Source: an uncultured Spirochaetaceae bacterium (GTDB lineage: Bacteria > Spirochaetota > Spirochaetia > Treponematales > Treponemataceae). Taken from it: a DNA stretch of 64,000 bases. The stretch covers positions 10,879 to 74,878 of the forward strand of contig CADCBK010000017.1 of the NCBI GenBank assembly GCA_902799665.1. The letters run 5' to 3'. Both the position numbers and the translations under genes were made by a program. A model generated the notes under the pieces. The model was not told the DNA's origin. It ran no database searches and saw nothing but the letters and a program-made list of their open reading frames with translations. Within the stretch, counting starts at the first letter, position 1, and each line of letters starts with the position of its first letter. Below are positions 52,087 through 60,135 of the stretch, piece after piece.

Positions 52087-52668
52087 TTAGCCGCGCAAAA
52101 ATTCTTTTATCGCTCGCCGCAAGTCCTTTGCGCTTGTAAATTGAAAGGCGTGGATGCCAAGAGAGGCGGCGGCTTGGACGTTGGCCTCCAGATCGTCGGT
52201 AAAAAAAGCGTCGCTTGGCTCGCATTTTTCGGCGTCCAAAATCAGTTTCCAAAAAAGCGGGTCGGGCTTTTTTGCGCCCATAAGCTGCGACGCGTATGTT
52301 TGGTCAAAGAATGCGTAGTCGCCGCGCGCCATGTGGTTTAAGTAGTGGCTCTCGATTGTGTTTGTTCCGCAAACGACGCGAAAGCTTTTTTTTCGCAAGC
52401 CCAAAATTATTTTTTTTGTCTCCTCGTTCAATACAGGGTGGAAGAACAAGTGAAAATAATCCGTGTCGATTTTCTTTCCAAGGCGCTCGCCGACAGCCGC
52501 CCAAAATTCTTTTGTCGTGATTTTTCCGACTGTAAGCTGGTCAAAGAGGCCGCCTGTCGCGTTTTCCATTTCTTCTTGCGAAACGCCAAGAGCGGCGGCG
52601 GGGCGGCCGCGGGCTTCGCTTGCGTTTGTGGTTACGACTCCGCCCATGTCAAAGATAAAAAGCTTCAT
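52087..52668 (-). CDS. HAD-superfamily hydrolase (YihX-like)
   Basis: 193 aa from ATG 52668, which overlaps the hemW-like stop as ATGA; the longer frame would lie inside that gene. HAD motif I is FDMGGVV, the DxG form seen in YihX-type sugar phosphatases rather than the DxD form. Motif II is in VVCGTNT, and motif III/IV in GAKKPDPLFW and FFTDDLEANVQAAASLGI. The small helical cap lies between. The substrate is probably a sugar phosphate or nucleotide. It is the last gene of lepB-hemW-HAD. Confidence 0.86.
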   Translation of the reverse strand: MKLFIFDMGGVVTTNASEARGRPAAALGVSQEEMENATGGLFDQLTVGKITTKEFWAAVGERLGKKIDTDYFHLFFHPVLNEETKKIILGLRKKSFRVVCGTNTIESHYLNHMARGDYAFFDQTYASQLMGAKKPDPLFWKLILDAEKCEPSDAFFTDDLEANVQAAASLGIHAFQFTSAKDLRRAIKEFLRG

Positions 52669-53906
52669 AGTTCCTCCAAAAATCGGTTTAAAAACAAAAG
52701 GCCTTCGCGCGTCATTGAGTAAAAGGCGTCGCCGCCGCTTTCGGTTTTGCAAAGCCATGCGGTCGCCCCGGCGTTTTGGCCTTGCGCGCTTTCTTTGAAG
52801 CCCAGCCGCGCGGCAAGGTCGCCTCCGTAACGCGCTTGGTATTCGGCCGCGCTCGCGCCGCGCCGGGTCCGCAAATTGGTCATGATATATTCAAACTCTT
52901 GCGTGGCCATGTCAAGCGCTTCCAGCTGGCAGGGGAAGGCTAGCGCGGCGCGGACCTTTTGGTCTTGCGACGCCTCTTTGTTCGCGCGGCCCCCGTTAAG
53001 GCCTTGCGACCGTTCCCCGTTCCAATACGCCATGTACTCCGCCGCGTCCAAAACGTTCGTGTAGCGCCAGCCCGTGGGATTTCCGTAAATCGTTCCGGCC
53101 GCTCCGGCTCCGGCGCCAAGATAGCTTTCTTGCGCCCAGTAGGCCCCGTTGTGAATGCTTTCAAAGCCAGGGCGGGCAAAGTTGCTGACCTCGTATTGCA
53201 AAAAGCCTTTGCCCTCCAAAAGGTCTCGGCCGTCCAGCCACAGTTCCTCCGCGGCCTCTTCGTCGTATGGAATCTTTCCTGAGTCAATCGCGCGTTTTAG
53301 CGGCGTTCCTTCTTCCAGCGTGAGAGAGTAAAGCGAGACGTGCTTGGCTCCCTTCCGCTCGACAAAATCTATGTCGAGCGCAATGTCTTCTTTTGTCTGG
53401 AAGGGAAGGCCCGCTATCAAGTCCGCCGACCATTCATGCGGCCAAAAATTTTTTATCATCTCCGCCGCTTTTTCAATGTCGCGCTCGCTCGCCCTGCGTC
53501 CAATCGCGCGCAACACTTTGTCGTTCTTGCATTGGATTCCGACGCTTAGCCTGTTGATTCCGCAAGAGGCCGCCTTTTCCAAAAGCGGGCGCGAAACTGT
53601 TTCTGGATTCATCTCGATTGTCCATTCGCAATTTTCATCCAGCGGCGCGGCCTTGTTTTGCGCGGCGGCCTTTATGGAAGCGCATAAAAATTCCAAGTCC
53701 TCCGCGCCCAAAAGGCTGGGAGTGCCGCCTCCGATGTAAACGCTCTTCCATTTTTCAACGCCAAAAGAATGGGCCAAATGCTCAAGCTGCCGCGCGACGG
53801 CCCTGGCATATTCAGGCGGAACGCAAGATGCGGCTTTGGAAAAAAAATCGCAGTAGCCGCATTTTTGGAGGCAGTAGGGAATGTGGACGTAAAGGGGCGG
53901 CCTCAC
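52665..53906 (-). CDS. hemW: Radical SAM protein HemW (coproporphyrinogen III oxidase-like)
   Basis: 413 aa. The radical SAM cluster motif is YCLQKCGYCDFF, followed by YIGGGTPSLLG, EMNPETV, INRLSVGIQ, and DLIAGLPFQT. HemW proteins deliver haem rather than oxidise coproporphyrinogen, and are often misnamed HemN. No other haem gene is here, so I assign HemW by its sequence pattern. The GTG start at 53906 overlaps the lepB-like stop by four bases. The C-terminal HemN-type domain (FEYIMTNLRTRRGASAAEYQARYG) is present. Confidence 0.88.
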   Translation of the reverse strand: MRPPLYVHIPYCLQKCGYCDFFSKAASCVPPEYARAVARQLEHLAHSFGVEKWKSVYIGGGTPSLLGAEDLEFLCASIKAAAQNKAAPLDENCEWTIEMNPETVSRPLLEKAASCGINRLSVGIQCKNDKVLRAIGRRASERDIEKAAEMIKNFWPHEWSADLIAGLPFQTKEDIALDIDFVERKGAKHVSLYSLTLEEGTPLKRAIDSGKIPYDEEAAEELWLDGRDLLEGKGFLQYEVSNFARPGFESIHNGAYWAQESYLGAGAGAAGTIYGNPTGWRYTNVLDAAEYMAYWNGERSQGLNGGRANKEASQDQKVRAALAFPCQLEALDMATQEFEYIMTNLRTRRGASAAEYQARYGGDLAARLGFKESAQGQNAGATAWLCKTESGGDAFYSMTREGLLFLNRFLEEL

Positions 53907-54601
53907 TTTTGGGACTTGAAAATTTTAATTTGGTTAAAGGGATAGTAGCTCATCAAAACCCTTTTTTTTATTTCTGAAACGTTGACTTTTCCAAAGAGCC
54001 TTGAGTCCACGCAGGAAAGGCGGTTGTCGCCCAAGACAAAGAATTCGTTTTCGCCAAGCGTGATTTTGTCAAAAGAGCCGCGCGCTCCGATTTTAGGATC
54101 CCAGCCTGATGGAGGAACGGTAATGTCAACGCTGTATGAAACTTGGTTCAACTCAAATTCCGTGAAAAAATGCTTTTCGTCTTTTGGCTGGACGTAAAGG
54201 ATGAAGTCTTTCATGTAAAGAGTGTCTCCGGGAAGGCCAACCGCGCGGCGCATCATGGGCTTTTCGTCCGACCAAGGATGGATTTTTTGAAAGGTGAACG
54301 CGGCCGCCGCCATGTCCGCAAGCCTTTGCCTGGCCGTGAGCTTTTTTTCGTTTCGCGAAATTATTATTATTTCGCCGCGCTTGATTTTCTTTCCGATAGG
54401 GGTGGCGAACACGGAAGTTCCGCTTGGAACGTTCGGCTCCATCGATGTTGACCTTTGCTGGACTGGACAAATGACAAAGTTGAGGATCGCGTTCATTACA
54501 ATGAAAAAGGAAACGACGAAAAGAAATGTCCGCCTGATAAAGCGCCGCCTTTCCTGTCTTAGCGAATATGAAAGTTCGTAGATGTTCGTGTTTTTGCCCA
54601 T
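53903..54601 (-). CDS. lepB: Signal peptidase I homologue with altered catalytic residues
   Basis: 232 aa, one N-terminal membrane helix (residues 25-45). Box B STSMEPNVPSG keeps the catalytic Ser53. Box D reads PMMRRAVGLPGD: the position of the general base Lys (Escherichia coli Lys145, in IKRAVGLPGD) is Arg118. Box E reads GDNRLSCVDSRLFG, with Cys197 where Ser278, the partner of that Lys, normally sits. Both residues are clear in the DNA (CGC CGC and TGC). By synteny and length this looks like the main leader peptidase, but its mechanism must differ, or it is a paralogue. It heads the operon with hemW-like and HAD genes and has a leaderless-type promoter. Confidence 0.85.
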   Translation of the reverse strand: MGKNTNIYELSYSLRQERRRFIRRTFLFVVSFFIVMNAILNFVICPVQQRSTSMEPNVPSGTSVFATPIGKKIKRGEIIIISRNEKKLTARQRLADMAAAAFTFQKIHPWSDEKPMMRRAVGLPGDTLYMKDFILYVQPKDEKHFFTEFELNQVSYSVDITVPPSGWDPKIGARGSFDKITLGENEFFVLGDNRLSCVDSRLFGKVNVSEIKKRVLMSYYPFNQIKIFKSQK

Positions 54602-54637
54602 GCCGACAGTTTAGCGCAAAGGCGGGCTTTTGCGCAA
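54602..54637 (-). promoter_or_regulatory. lepB promoter, leaderless type
   Basis: On the minus strand: TTGCGC (54632-54637), 18 nt, TAAACT (54608-54613), GTCGGC, ATG. Confidence 0.5.
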
Positions 54638-54713
54638 TAATATTGAAAAAAAACAAAGTTGTTGTATTGTCAGTTATCCGCGTAAGCGGATTTTAGATAT
54701 TTCCACTAGCAAA

Positions 54714-54735
54714 ACAACACGAAGTGTTGTATAAT
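54714..54735 (+). promoter_or_regulatory. smpB -10 element with overlapping palindrome
   Basis: The seven-base arms ACAACAC (54714-54720) and GTGTTGT (54724-54730) around GAA form a palindrome whose last base is the first T of TATAAT (54730-54735). Eight bases then lead to the smpB ATG. A second hairpin (TCCGC GTAA GCGGA) lies at 54677-54690. The arms sit where an operator would block the promoter. Confidence 0.5.
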
Positions 54736-54743
54736 ATTAGTTT

Positions 54744-55208
54744 ATGGCAGAAGGCGGAAAAAAAATCGCGGAGAACCGAAAGGCTCGCTATGATTATTTT
54801 ATAGAAGACTCGATTGAATGCGGAATTGTCCTTGTCGGCACGGAAGTCAAGTGCGTAAAGGGCGGAAACCTTTCTTTTCCCGACGCTTTTGCCGAAATTA
54901 TAAACGGCGAAGTTTGGGTCAAGAACCTTCACATCGCTGAATATTCGTATTCCAGCGTGTTCAACCACAATCCCGACCGCGCCAAAAAGCTTTTGCTCCG
55001 CAAGGACCAAATAAAAAGGCTTTCGCGCAAGGTGGACGAAAAGGGCTACACTTTGATTCCCTTGGACTTTTACCTAAAGAACGGGCTTGTGAAGGTGACG
55101 CTTGGCGTTTGCAAGGGAAAGAAGGCCTACGACAAGCGCGAGAGCGTCAAGGCGCGCGACAACGAAAGGCTTCTGGCCAGGGAATTTAGAAAGGGACTGG
55201 ATGGCTAA
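54744..55208 (+). CDS. smpB: tmRNA-binding protein SmpB
   Basis: 154 aa. It binds tmRNA and brings it to stalled ribosomes. The conserved start KIAENRKARYDYFIEDSIECGIVLVGTEVK, then SFPDAFAEI, VKNLHIAEY, HNPDRAKKLLL and the basic C-terminal tail (GKKAYDKRESVKARDNERLLAREF). The tmRNA gene itself is 16.6 kb away at 37727. The last codons overlap the start of the secreted protein gene (ATG 55201), suggesting coupled expression. Confidence 0.96.
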   Translation: MAEGGKKIAENRKARYDYFIEDSIECGIVLVGTEVKCVKGGNLSFPDAFAEIINGEVWVKNLHIAEYSYSSVFNHNPDRAKKLLLRKDQIKRLSRKVDEKGYTLIPLDFYLKNGLVKVTLGVCKGKKAYDKRESVKARDNERLLAREFRKGLDG

Positions 55209-56118
55209 AGGCAGGCTTTTTTTTAAAACCGTTTTTCTCTTGGCTTTTTGCCTTTTGGCGCAGGGCTTTGGCTTCGCGCAAGAAAAAAAGCGCGCCCTTT
55301 ATTACTTTGGCGTGGTGACGAACGTTCACGACCAAAACATGCTGAACATCACCCAGGACTTGTTTTTCGCGCAGCTTAGGGGAATCGGCTACCTTGAGGC
55401 CCAGGACATGCGCGACGACGAAATCAAGGAGTCCTACACTCAAATTCAGACTGACGAAAGCGGAGAAGCCTTCTTTAACTTGGTCCAGGAACGGACAAAG
55501 GACGAAGGCTCCATTGTCTTTGTGACAAGAATCTACAGGCCCCGCAGCGACGAAAAGTGGCAGTGCGCCTTTATCGCAAAGAACGTGTCTACAGGAACCA
55601 TCGCGTCAAGGGGAAAAGAGTACGACTCCTACTACAAGATTTTGACTGACGCGAAAGTCCTGATACAAAGCGTGGTTTCAGAGGCCAGCGGAAACCGTGA
55701 CTCGGACGGCCAGTCAGCGGCCGCGTCGCAAGGAAGGGAGCGCGCTGAGGGCCTTGACGCCGGCGCGGGAAACATAGCCGGCGCCTGGGGCGGAGAGAAG
55801 GACGCCAGCAAAATCATTTTGCTCAGAAGCGGCCGCGGCTTTATCGTCTTTAACAACGGCGCCACAATGAACGTCACGGTCACCGCTTCCGAAGACGGTT
55901 CCGTTATAAAAATCGTTCAGCGCGACAAGTTCAACGCGTCCTTTTATCCCGACATAGACAGGCAGACCATCCTAAATTACGCCGAAAGCGCCTCGCCCAT
56001 TGAGTGGAACTTGACGCTGACAAAAAGCGGCTCGCTTGTTGGAAAGAAAAAAACGTTGGTTCAAACAGGCTCGGCCGTTGAGCCGGCCAGCGTTGACGTG
56101 TCTTGGACTAAGAAATAA
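55201..56118 (+). CDS. Hypothetical secreted protein
   Basis: 305 aa from ATG 55201, which lies within the last codons of smpB. Signal peptide MAKGRLFFKTVFLLAFCLLAQGFGFAQ. I do not recognise the family. The first half has a mixed fold (ALYYFGVVTNVHDQNMLNITQD). After a Ser/Gln/Ala-rich spacer around residue 175-200, the second half (AGAWGGEKDASKIILLRSGRGFIVFNNGATMNVTV) reads like a small beta-barrel domain of the kind found in envelope lipoproteins of Treponema. No membrane anchor or lipobox. It overlaps the convergent sensor kinase gene by 11 bp. Confidence 0.78.
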   Translation: MAKGRLFFKTVFLLAFCLLAQGFGFAQEKKRALYYFGVVTNVHDQNMLNITQDLFFAQLRGIGYLEAQDMRDDEIKESYTQIQTDESGEAFFNLVQERTKDEGSIVFVTRIYRPRSDEKWQCAFIAKNVSTGTIASRGKEYDSYYKILTDAKVLIQSVVSEASGNRDSDGQSAAASQGRERAEGLDAGAGNIAGAWGGEKDASKIILLRSGRGFIVFNNGATMNVTVTASEDGSVIKIVQRDKFNASFYPDIDRQTILNYAESASPIEWNLTLTKSGSLVGKKKTLVQTGSAVEPASVDVSWTKK

Positions 56119-57484
56119 TTGGAATCGCAATCGTAAAGCAAGTTCCGGCTCCCTTTTCGCTCTTTACTCCGATTTCCCAATTGTGGATGTCCATTACGGT
56201 TTTTACCACCGACAGGCCGATTCCTTGCCCTTGCTCGCGGCGGGAATTCGTTCCCCTGTAAAAAAGCTCAAAAACGCGCTCGGCCTCTTCCTGCGTCATT
56301 CCGATTCCGTTGTCGGATATCGTGATTTTCGCAAAGCCGCCTTCAATGAAGGCTCTTGTGTCGATTTTCGCTTGGGGCTGCGTGTATCTAATCGCGTTTG
56401 AGAAAATGTTTTCAAGCGCGCGGGAAACAAGCTGCTTGTCCATTCTAATCATTGTCCCTTTTGGAATCCTTATTTCGCAGTTTGTCGTCCTGTTAAAGAC
56501 GCCGCCTGTCGCGCTTGCGTATTTTTCAAATTCCGCCAAATATTCCGAAAGGTCGTACTCGTCGAAATCTTTCACCCAGTCTGAGTCGTTCATCTTTATG
56601 AAGCTGATGATGTCGTCAATCATTTTTTCAAGCTGGCCGCATTTTTGAAGTATTATCTCAAGCGAGTAATTCATTTTTTGGGAATCGTCAAAAAGCCCGT
56701 CGGCGATTCCTTCGGCGTAGCCTTTGATTATGGCCAGCGGAGTCTTTAGGTCGTGGCTTATTCCCATCACAAAGCGGTCCCTCTGGCTTTTCCTTTCCTT
56801 GAAAACTTTTCGAAACTCCTCAAGGTTGGCCAAATGGCTTGTGATTTCGTTTGAGTACCCCTTGTCCAAAGGGATTTCTATCGGCCTGTCTATGTCTCCG
56901 TCCCTTAGCTTTTGCGCTTCCTTTCCCACCAATTTCAATGACGCTTCGATTTTCCGGAACATGGTAAGGGAAAGGATTATGAAAAAGGCCTCAAAGACAA
57001 TCGCGAAGATTATCACGAAGTTTCTGGGGCGGGGGAGCGTTCCGTTCTTTAAGGCTCCCTTTTTCGCCACGCTGCGAGGGTATCTGACCATGTGGATCAG
57101 TTGCCCGCTGTAGCTTTCTAGCGGAATGGATGTTATTTGGTAATTGAAGTCTTCCGCCTTTTCAAAAATGCTAGAGTTCATTTTTTCGACGTTTATCCTT
57201 CCCTTGTTTGGAATAGACGGAATTGTGGAAAGAATTGCCAAACCGTCGGAAAAGAAGAAAGCCTCCTCAAGGTTCGGCGGCCGCTCGCGAAGGTATTTTG
57301 TAATGGCCGCCCGGTCTGAGGCCGTCAATTTTTTTATGTCGAATGACTCCAGCTTTGAAAGGCTGTCGAACAAAACTCGTTCCGGCGACGTTATGTACAG
57401 GTAGGTCGCGAAGGTCGTTAAAAACAGCAATGGCACCGCGGCGAGCGTGAGTATGATAAGTATAAAGTGGCTTCTGATTTTCAT
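56108..57484 (-). CDS. Sensor histidine kinase
   Basis: 458 aa, two membrane helices (about residues 7-30 and 150-170) around a periplasmic sensor, a HAMP-like linker, then HisKA with MGISHDLKTPLAIIKGYAEG and the ATPase N box LENIFSNAIRYT, G1 DNGIGM and G2 GQGIGLSVVKTVM. It starts 5 nt after the response regulator gene, so the two form one system. The signal is unknown. It overlaps the convergent hypothetical gene at the 3' end. Confidence 0.93.
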   Translation of the reverse strand: MKIRSHFILIILTLAAVPLLFLTTFATYLYITSPERVLFDSLSKLESFDIKKLTASDRAAITKYLRERPPNLEEAFFFSDGLAILSTIPSIPNKGRINVEKMNSSIFEKAEDFNYQITSIPLESYSGQLIHMVRYPRSVAKKGALKNGTLPRPRNFVIIFAIVFEAFFIILSLTMFRKIEASLKLVGKEAQKLRDGDIDRPIEIPLDKGYSNEITSHLANLEEFRKVFKERKSQRDRFVMGISHDLKTPLAIIKGYAEGIADGLFDDSQKMNYSLEIILQKCGQLEKMIDDIISFIKMNDSDWVKDFDEYDLSEYLAEFEKYASATGGVFNRTTNCEIRIPKGTMIRMDKQLVSRALENIFSNAIRYTQPQAKIDTRAFIEGGFAKITISDNGIGMTQEEAERVFELFYRGTNSRREQGQGIGLSVVKTVMDIHNWEIGVKSEKGAGTCFTIAIPIIS

Positions 57485-57489
57485 TCGCT

Positions 57490-58212
57490 TTATCGCGCGG
57501 CCGGCTCTGCCGTTTTCTTGCCCGGCGCCTCAAAGCGGTAGCCGTATCTAAAAACCGTTTTTATGTATTCCGGATTCTGGGGGTCCCGCTCGATTTTCTT
57601 TCGCAGGCGCTGGATGTAAACCGCGACGGAAGTCAAGTCTCCGCAAGGCACTTTCCAAACTTCGCTGAATATTTTGTTTGGCGAAAGGTTCTCGCCCTCG
57701 TGGTGGACAAGGAATGAAAGCACGTCAAATTCCCGCGCGCTAAGGCGGACTTTCGCGACGCCGCGCTTTAGTACGCAGGAGCTTTCAAAAAGCGTGTATT
57801 CTCCGAATTGAACCGACTTTTCAGCCGCCGCCTCTGTTTTTGAAAGCCGCCTAAGGTTGGCCTTTAGGCGCGCTATAAGGACGCGCGGGCTAAAGGGTTT
57901 TGTGACAAATTCGTCGGCGCCCAAGTCAAGGGCGGTGATTATGTCTTCGTCGGCGTTGCGGGCGCTTACGATTATCACCGGGATGGAGTCCTTGTATTCG
58001 GACCTGAATTTTTTTAGGAAGTCCATTCCGCTCATTCCCGGCAGGTTCAAGTCAAGCAAAAGCGCGTCCGGCGCCCTTCCGCGCAAGGCGGCGGCGGCTT
58101 CTTCCGCCGATGAAAAGACAAGGGGCTCCATGCAAGCGTTGTTTACGTAAAGGGACATCAAGTCCGCCATTTCGGGAACGTCTTCTATGATTAAAATTTT
58201 TTCCTTTTCCAT
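57490..58212 (-). CDS. OmpR-family response regulator
   Basis: 240 aa from ATG 58212, with AAAGG before it. The receiver has EDVPEMADLM, the phospho-acceptor in LLLDLNLPGMSG, and KPFSP. The C-terminal winged helix carries VRLSAREFDVLSFLVHHEG and LRKKIERDPQNPEYIKTVFRYGYRF. Cognate kinase downstream. It lies divergent to the flagellar operon with 177 bp between start codons, so it could regulate either side, but no binding site was recognised. Confidence 0.94.
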   Translation of the reverse strand: MEKEKILIIEDVPEMADLMSLYVNNACMEPLVFSSAEEAAAALRGRAPDALLLDLNLPGMSGMDFLKKFRSEYKDSIPVIIVSARNADEDIITALDLGADEFVTKPFSPRVLIARLKANLRRLSKTEAAAEKSVQFGEYTLFESSCVLKRGVAKVRLSAREFDVLSFLVHHEGENLSPNKIFSEVWKVPCGDLTSVAVYIQRLRKKIERDPQNPEYIKTVFRYGYRFEAPGKKTAEPAAR

Positions 58213-58227
58213 AAAAAGCCTTTTCCC

Positions 58228-58257
58228 ATTATACACCATATTTCTTCTAATATTCAA
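58228..58257 (-). promoter_or_regulatory. Response regulator-kinase promoter
   Basis: On the minus strand: TTGAAT (58252-58257), 18 nt, perfect TATAAT (58228-58233), then 15 nt with GGGAAAAGG before the ATG. Confidence 0.75.
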
Positions 58258-58289
58258 TAAAAAAAATCCGAAAATTTATAAGAATAAAC

Positions 58290-58318
58290 TTGCATTTTTT
58301 AGCAAGGTGTGATACTAT
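58290..58318 (+). promoter_or_regulatory. Flagellar operon promoter, sigma70 type
   Basis: TTGCAT (58290-58295), 17 nt, TACTAT (58313-58318); TATAAA at 58316-58321 is an overlapping alternative. No sigma28 box is present. The leader of about 65 nt ends in GTGGGG before flbD. Confidence 0.55.
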
Positions 58319-58389
58319 AAAGAATAGTAGCATAGGGTAAATTTTTGCCAATGCTTCCATATCTTTATTAGTGGGGAAATAATTTAGAT

Positions 58390-58587
58390 ATGATAGAGGT
58401 TGAGCGTCTCAACGGATCAAAGTATTTTTTAAATCCGCATATGATCGAGTCTATGGAAAGCCTTCCAGACTTGACTATAACGATGCTCTCCGGAAAAAAA
58501 GTCATCGTAAAGAATTCCCCGGAAGAAATTATAGAAAGAATTGTGAATTACCGAAAACGAATCGGCATAAACACCCAAGAGGTATAA
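58390..58587 (+). CDS. flbD: Flagellar protein FlbD
   Basis: 65 aa, the small FlbD family found between flgE and motA in many spirochaetes and Gram-positives. It opens MIEVERLNGSKYFLNPHMIESMES, and TPDTTI-like LPDLTITMLSGKKVIVK follows. Its precise job in flagellar assembly is not settled. Here it begins the run, one base before motA, and flgD/flgE are not upstream as they are in Treponema pallidum. Confidence 0.93.
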   Translation: MIEVERLNGSKYFLNPHMIESMESLPDLTITMLSGKKVIVKNSPEEIIERIVNYRKRIGINTQEV

Positions 58588-58588
58588 A

Positions 58589-59371
58589 ATGGACATAGCG
58601 ACAATAATCGGAATCGCAGGCGGAGCGGCTTGTATCGTCATGTCAGTATTGACATCCGGCGGAACCTTGGGCGGAATCATCGACATTCCGTCTGTGTTCA
58701 TGACTGTAGGCGGCTCCTACGCGGCCTTGTTCATTCTTTCGCCCCTCAACAAGGCCATCGGCCTTTTCAAGGTTATGGGAAAGGCTTTCAAGATTCCTGA
58801 TTTTGGCGAAAAGTCCCTTGTCCAAAACATCGTGAACCTTTCTGACAAAGCGCGCCGCGAAGGCCTTTTGATTTTGGAAGACGGCCTTGAGGATTTGGAC
58901 GACCCCTTCCTAAAGAGCGGCCTTCGCCTTGTAATCGACGGAACGGACGGCGCCGTCGTCCGCAAAATCATGGAAAACGAAATGAACCAGACCGAAGCCC
59001 GCCACATGGAGTGGGTCAACTGCGTAAACCAGTGGGCCGGCTTTGCTCCTGGCTTTGGAATGATGGGTACCGTTCTTGGTTTGATTGGTATGTTGAACAA
59101 CTTGGAAGACAAGAGCTCGCTCGGCCCTAACATGGCCGTAGCCTTGATCACTACCTTGTACGGTTCAATGATGGCCAACTGGCTTTTGACTCCGTTTGGA
59201 CAGAACCTTATCGGCCAAAACTCAATGGAAATGCGCGTAAAGGAAATGGTAATCGAAGGCGTCCTGTCCATTCAGGCCGGCGAAAACTCTCGCGTTATCG
59301 CCCAAAAGCTTTTGACATACCTTGATCCGGTCACAAGAAAGGCTGTGGCCGCGGAAGTTCTAAAGGATTAG
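58589..59371 (+). CDS. motA: Flagellar stator protein MotA
   Basis: 260 aa integral membrane protein with four helices, forming the proton channel with MotB. The helix 3-4 region has GMMGTVLGLIGMLNNLEDKSSLGPNMAVALITTLYGSMMAN, the conserved signature, with the cytoplasmic loop that contacts FliG before it. The stop is 4 nt before motB. Confidence 0.96.
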   Translation: MDIATIIGIAGGAACIVMSVLTSGGTLGGIIDIPSVFMTVGGSYAALFILSPLNKAIGLFKVMGKAFKIPDFGEKSLVQNIVNLSDKARREGLLILEDGLEDLDDPFLKSGLRLVIDGTDGAVVRKIMENEMNQTEARHMEWVNCVNQWAGFAPGFGMMGTVLGLIGMLNNLEDKSSLGPNMAVALITTLYGSMMANWLLTPFGQNLIGQNSMEMRVKEMVIEGVLSIQAGENSRVIAQKLLTYLDPVTRKAVAAEVLKD

Positions 59372-59375
59372 TTAG

Positions 59376-60110
59376 ATGGGTAAGAAGAAGGAGCCGGAGA
59401 AACCGTCAACAGCTTGGCAAGGCACCTATGGCGACATGATCACCTTGATGCTTTGCTTCTTCGTAATGTTGTACAACCCTTCGGAGATTGACGTCACTCA
59501 GCTGGCCACCATAACTGAAAGCCTCCAGATGAACCAAACCGAGACCACTACGGGCGGCATGTCCCTTTCGGCCGGCCGCTTGTCCGACTTGGGAAACACA
59601 ATCAGCGCCCTGCCTTCTGTGGAGAAGGGCCGCTCGCTTGGCATGGCCAAGAAAAAGGCCGTGTCGCTTTTCGCTCCGGACGTAAAGTCAAACCGGATTA
59701 CGATTACCAGCGACGAGCGGGGCTTAATCATAACGCTTGCCGCCGACGCTTTCTTTAGGCAGGGCAGCGCGGACTTGGACATCGAGAACACCCGCGACAC
59801 GCTCTTGCGCCTTAGCGAATTTTTTAGTGATAAAGATTTATTGCAAAAAAACCGAAGATTTAGGATAGAAGGCCATACGGACAAGACGCCGGTAGATTCG
59901 GAAAATTCAGAATTCATAAGCAATTGGGAGCTTTCCGCGGCGCGCGCCATGAACGTCTTGCACTATCTTGCGGACTTTGGCGCTCCCGAAAGGCAGTTTT
60001 CGGTCGCGGGCTACGCGGACACCCGTCCAAAGTTTGAAGGCGACACCGAAGAGGCGATGGCTTACAACCGTCGCGTTGACATAGTTATTCTAGACGAAGG
60101 GCATTTTTAA
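59376..60110 (+). CDS. motB: Flagellar stator protein MotB
   Basis: 244 aa. A single N-terminal helix carries the proton-binding Asp in [18 protein letters not shown]. After a plug and linker region, the OmpA-like peptidoglycan-binding domain (from about residue 110) has [37 protein letters not shown] and NRRVDIVI. It anchors the stator to the cell wall in the periplasm, as needed for the periplasmic flagella of spirochaetes. Confidence 0.96.
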   Translation: MGKKKEPEKPSTAWQGTYGDMITLMLCFFVMLYNPSEIDVTQLATITESLQMNQTETTTGGMSLSAGRLSDLGNTISALPSVEKGRSLGMAKKKAVSLFAPDVKSNRITITSDERGLIITLAADAFFRQGSADLDIENTRDTLLRLSEFFSDKDLLQKNRRFRIEGHTDKTPVDSENSEFISNWELSAARAMNVLHYLADFGAPERQFSVAGYADTRPKFEGDTEEAMAYNRRVDIVILDEGHF

Positions 60111-60135
60111 TGCTAGATTGTAACGGAGGTAAAAA

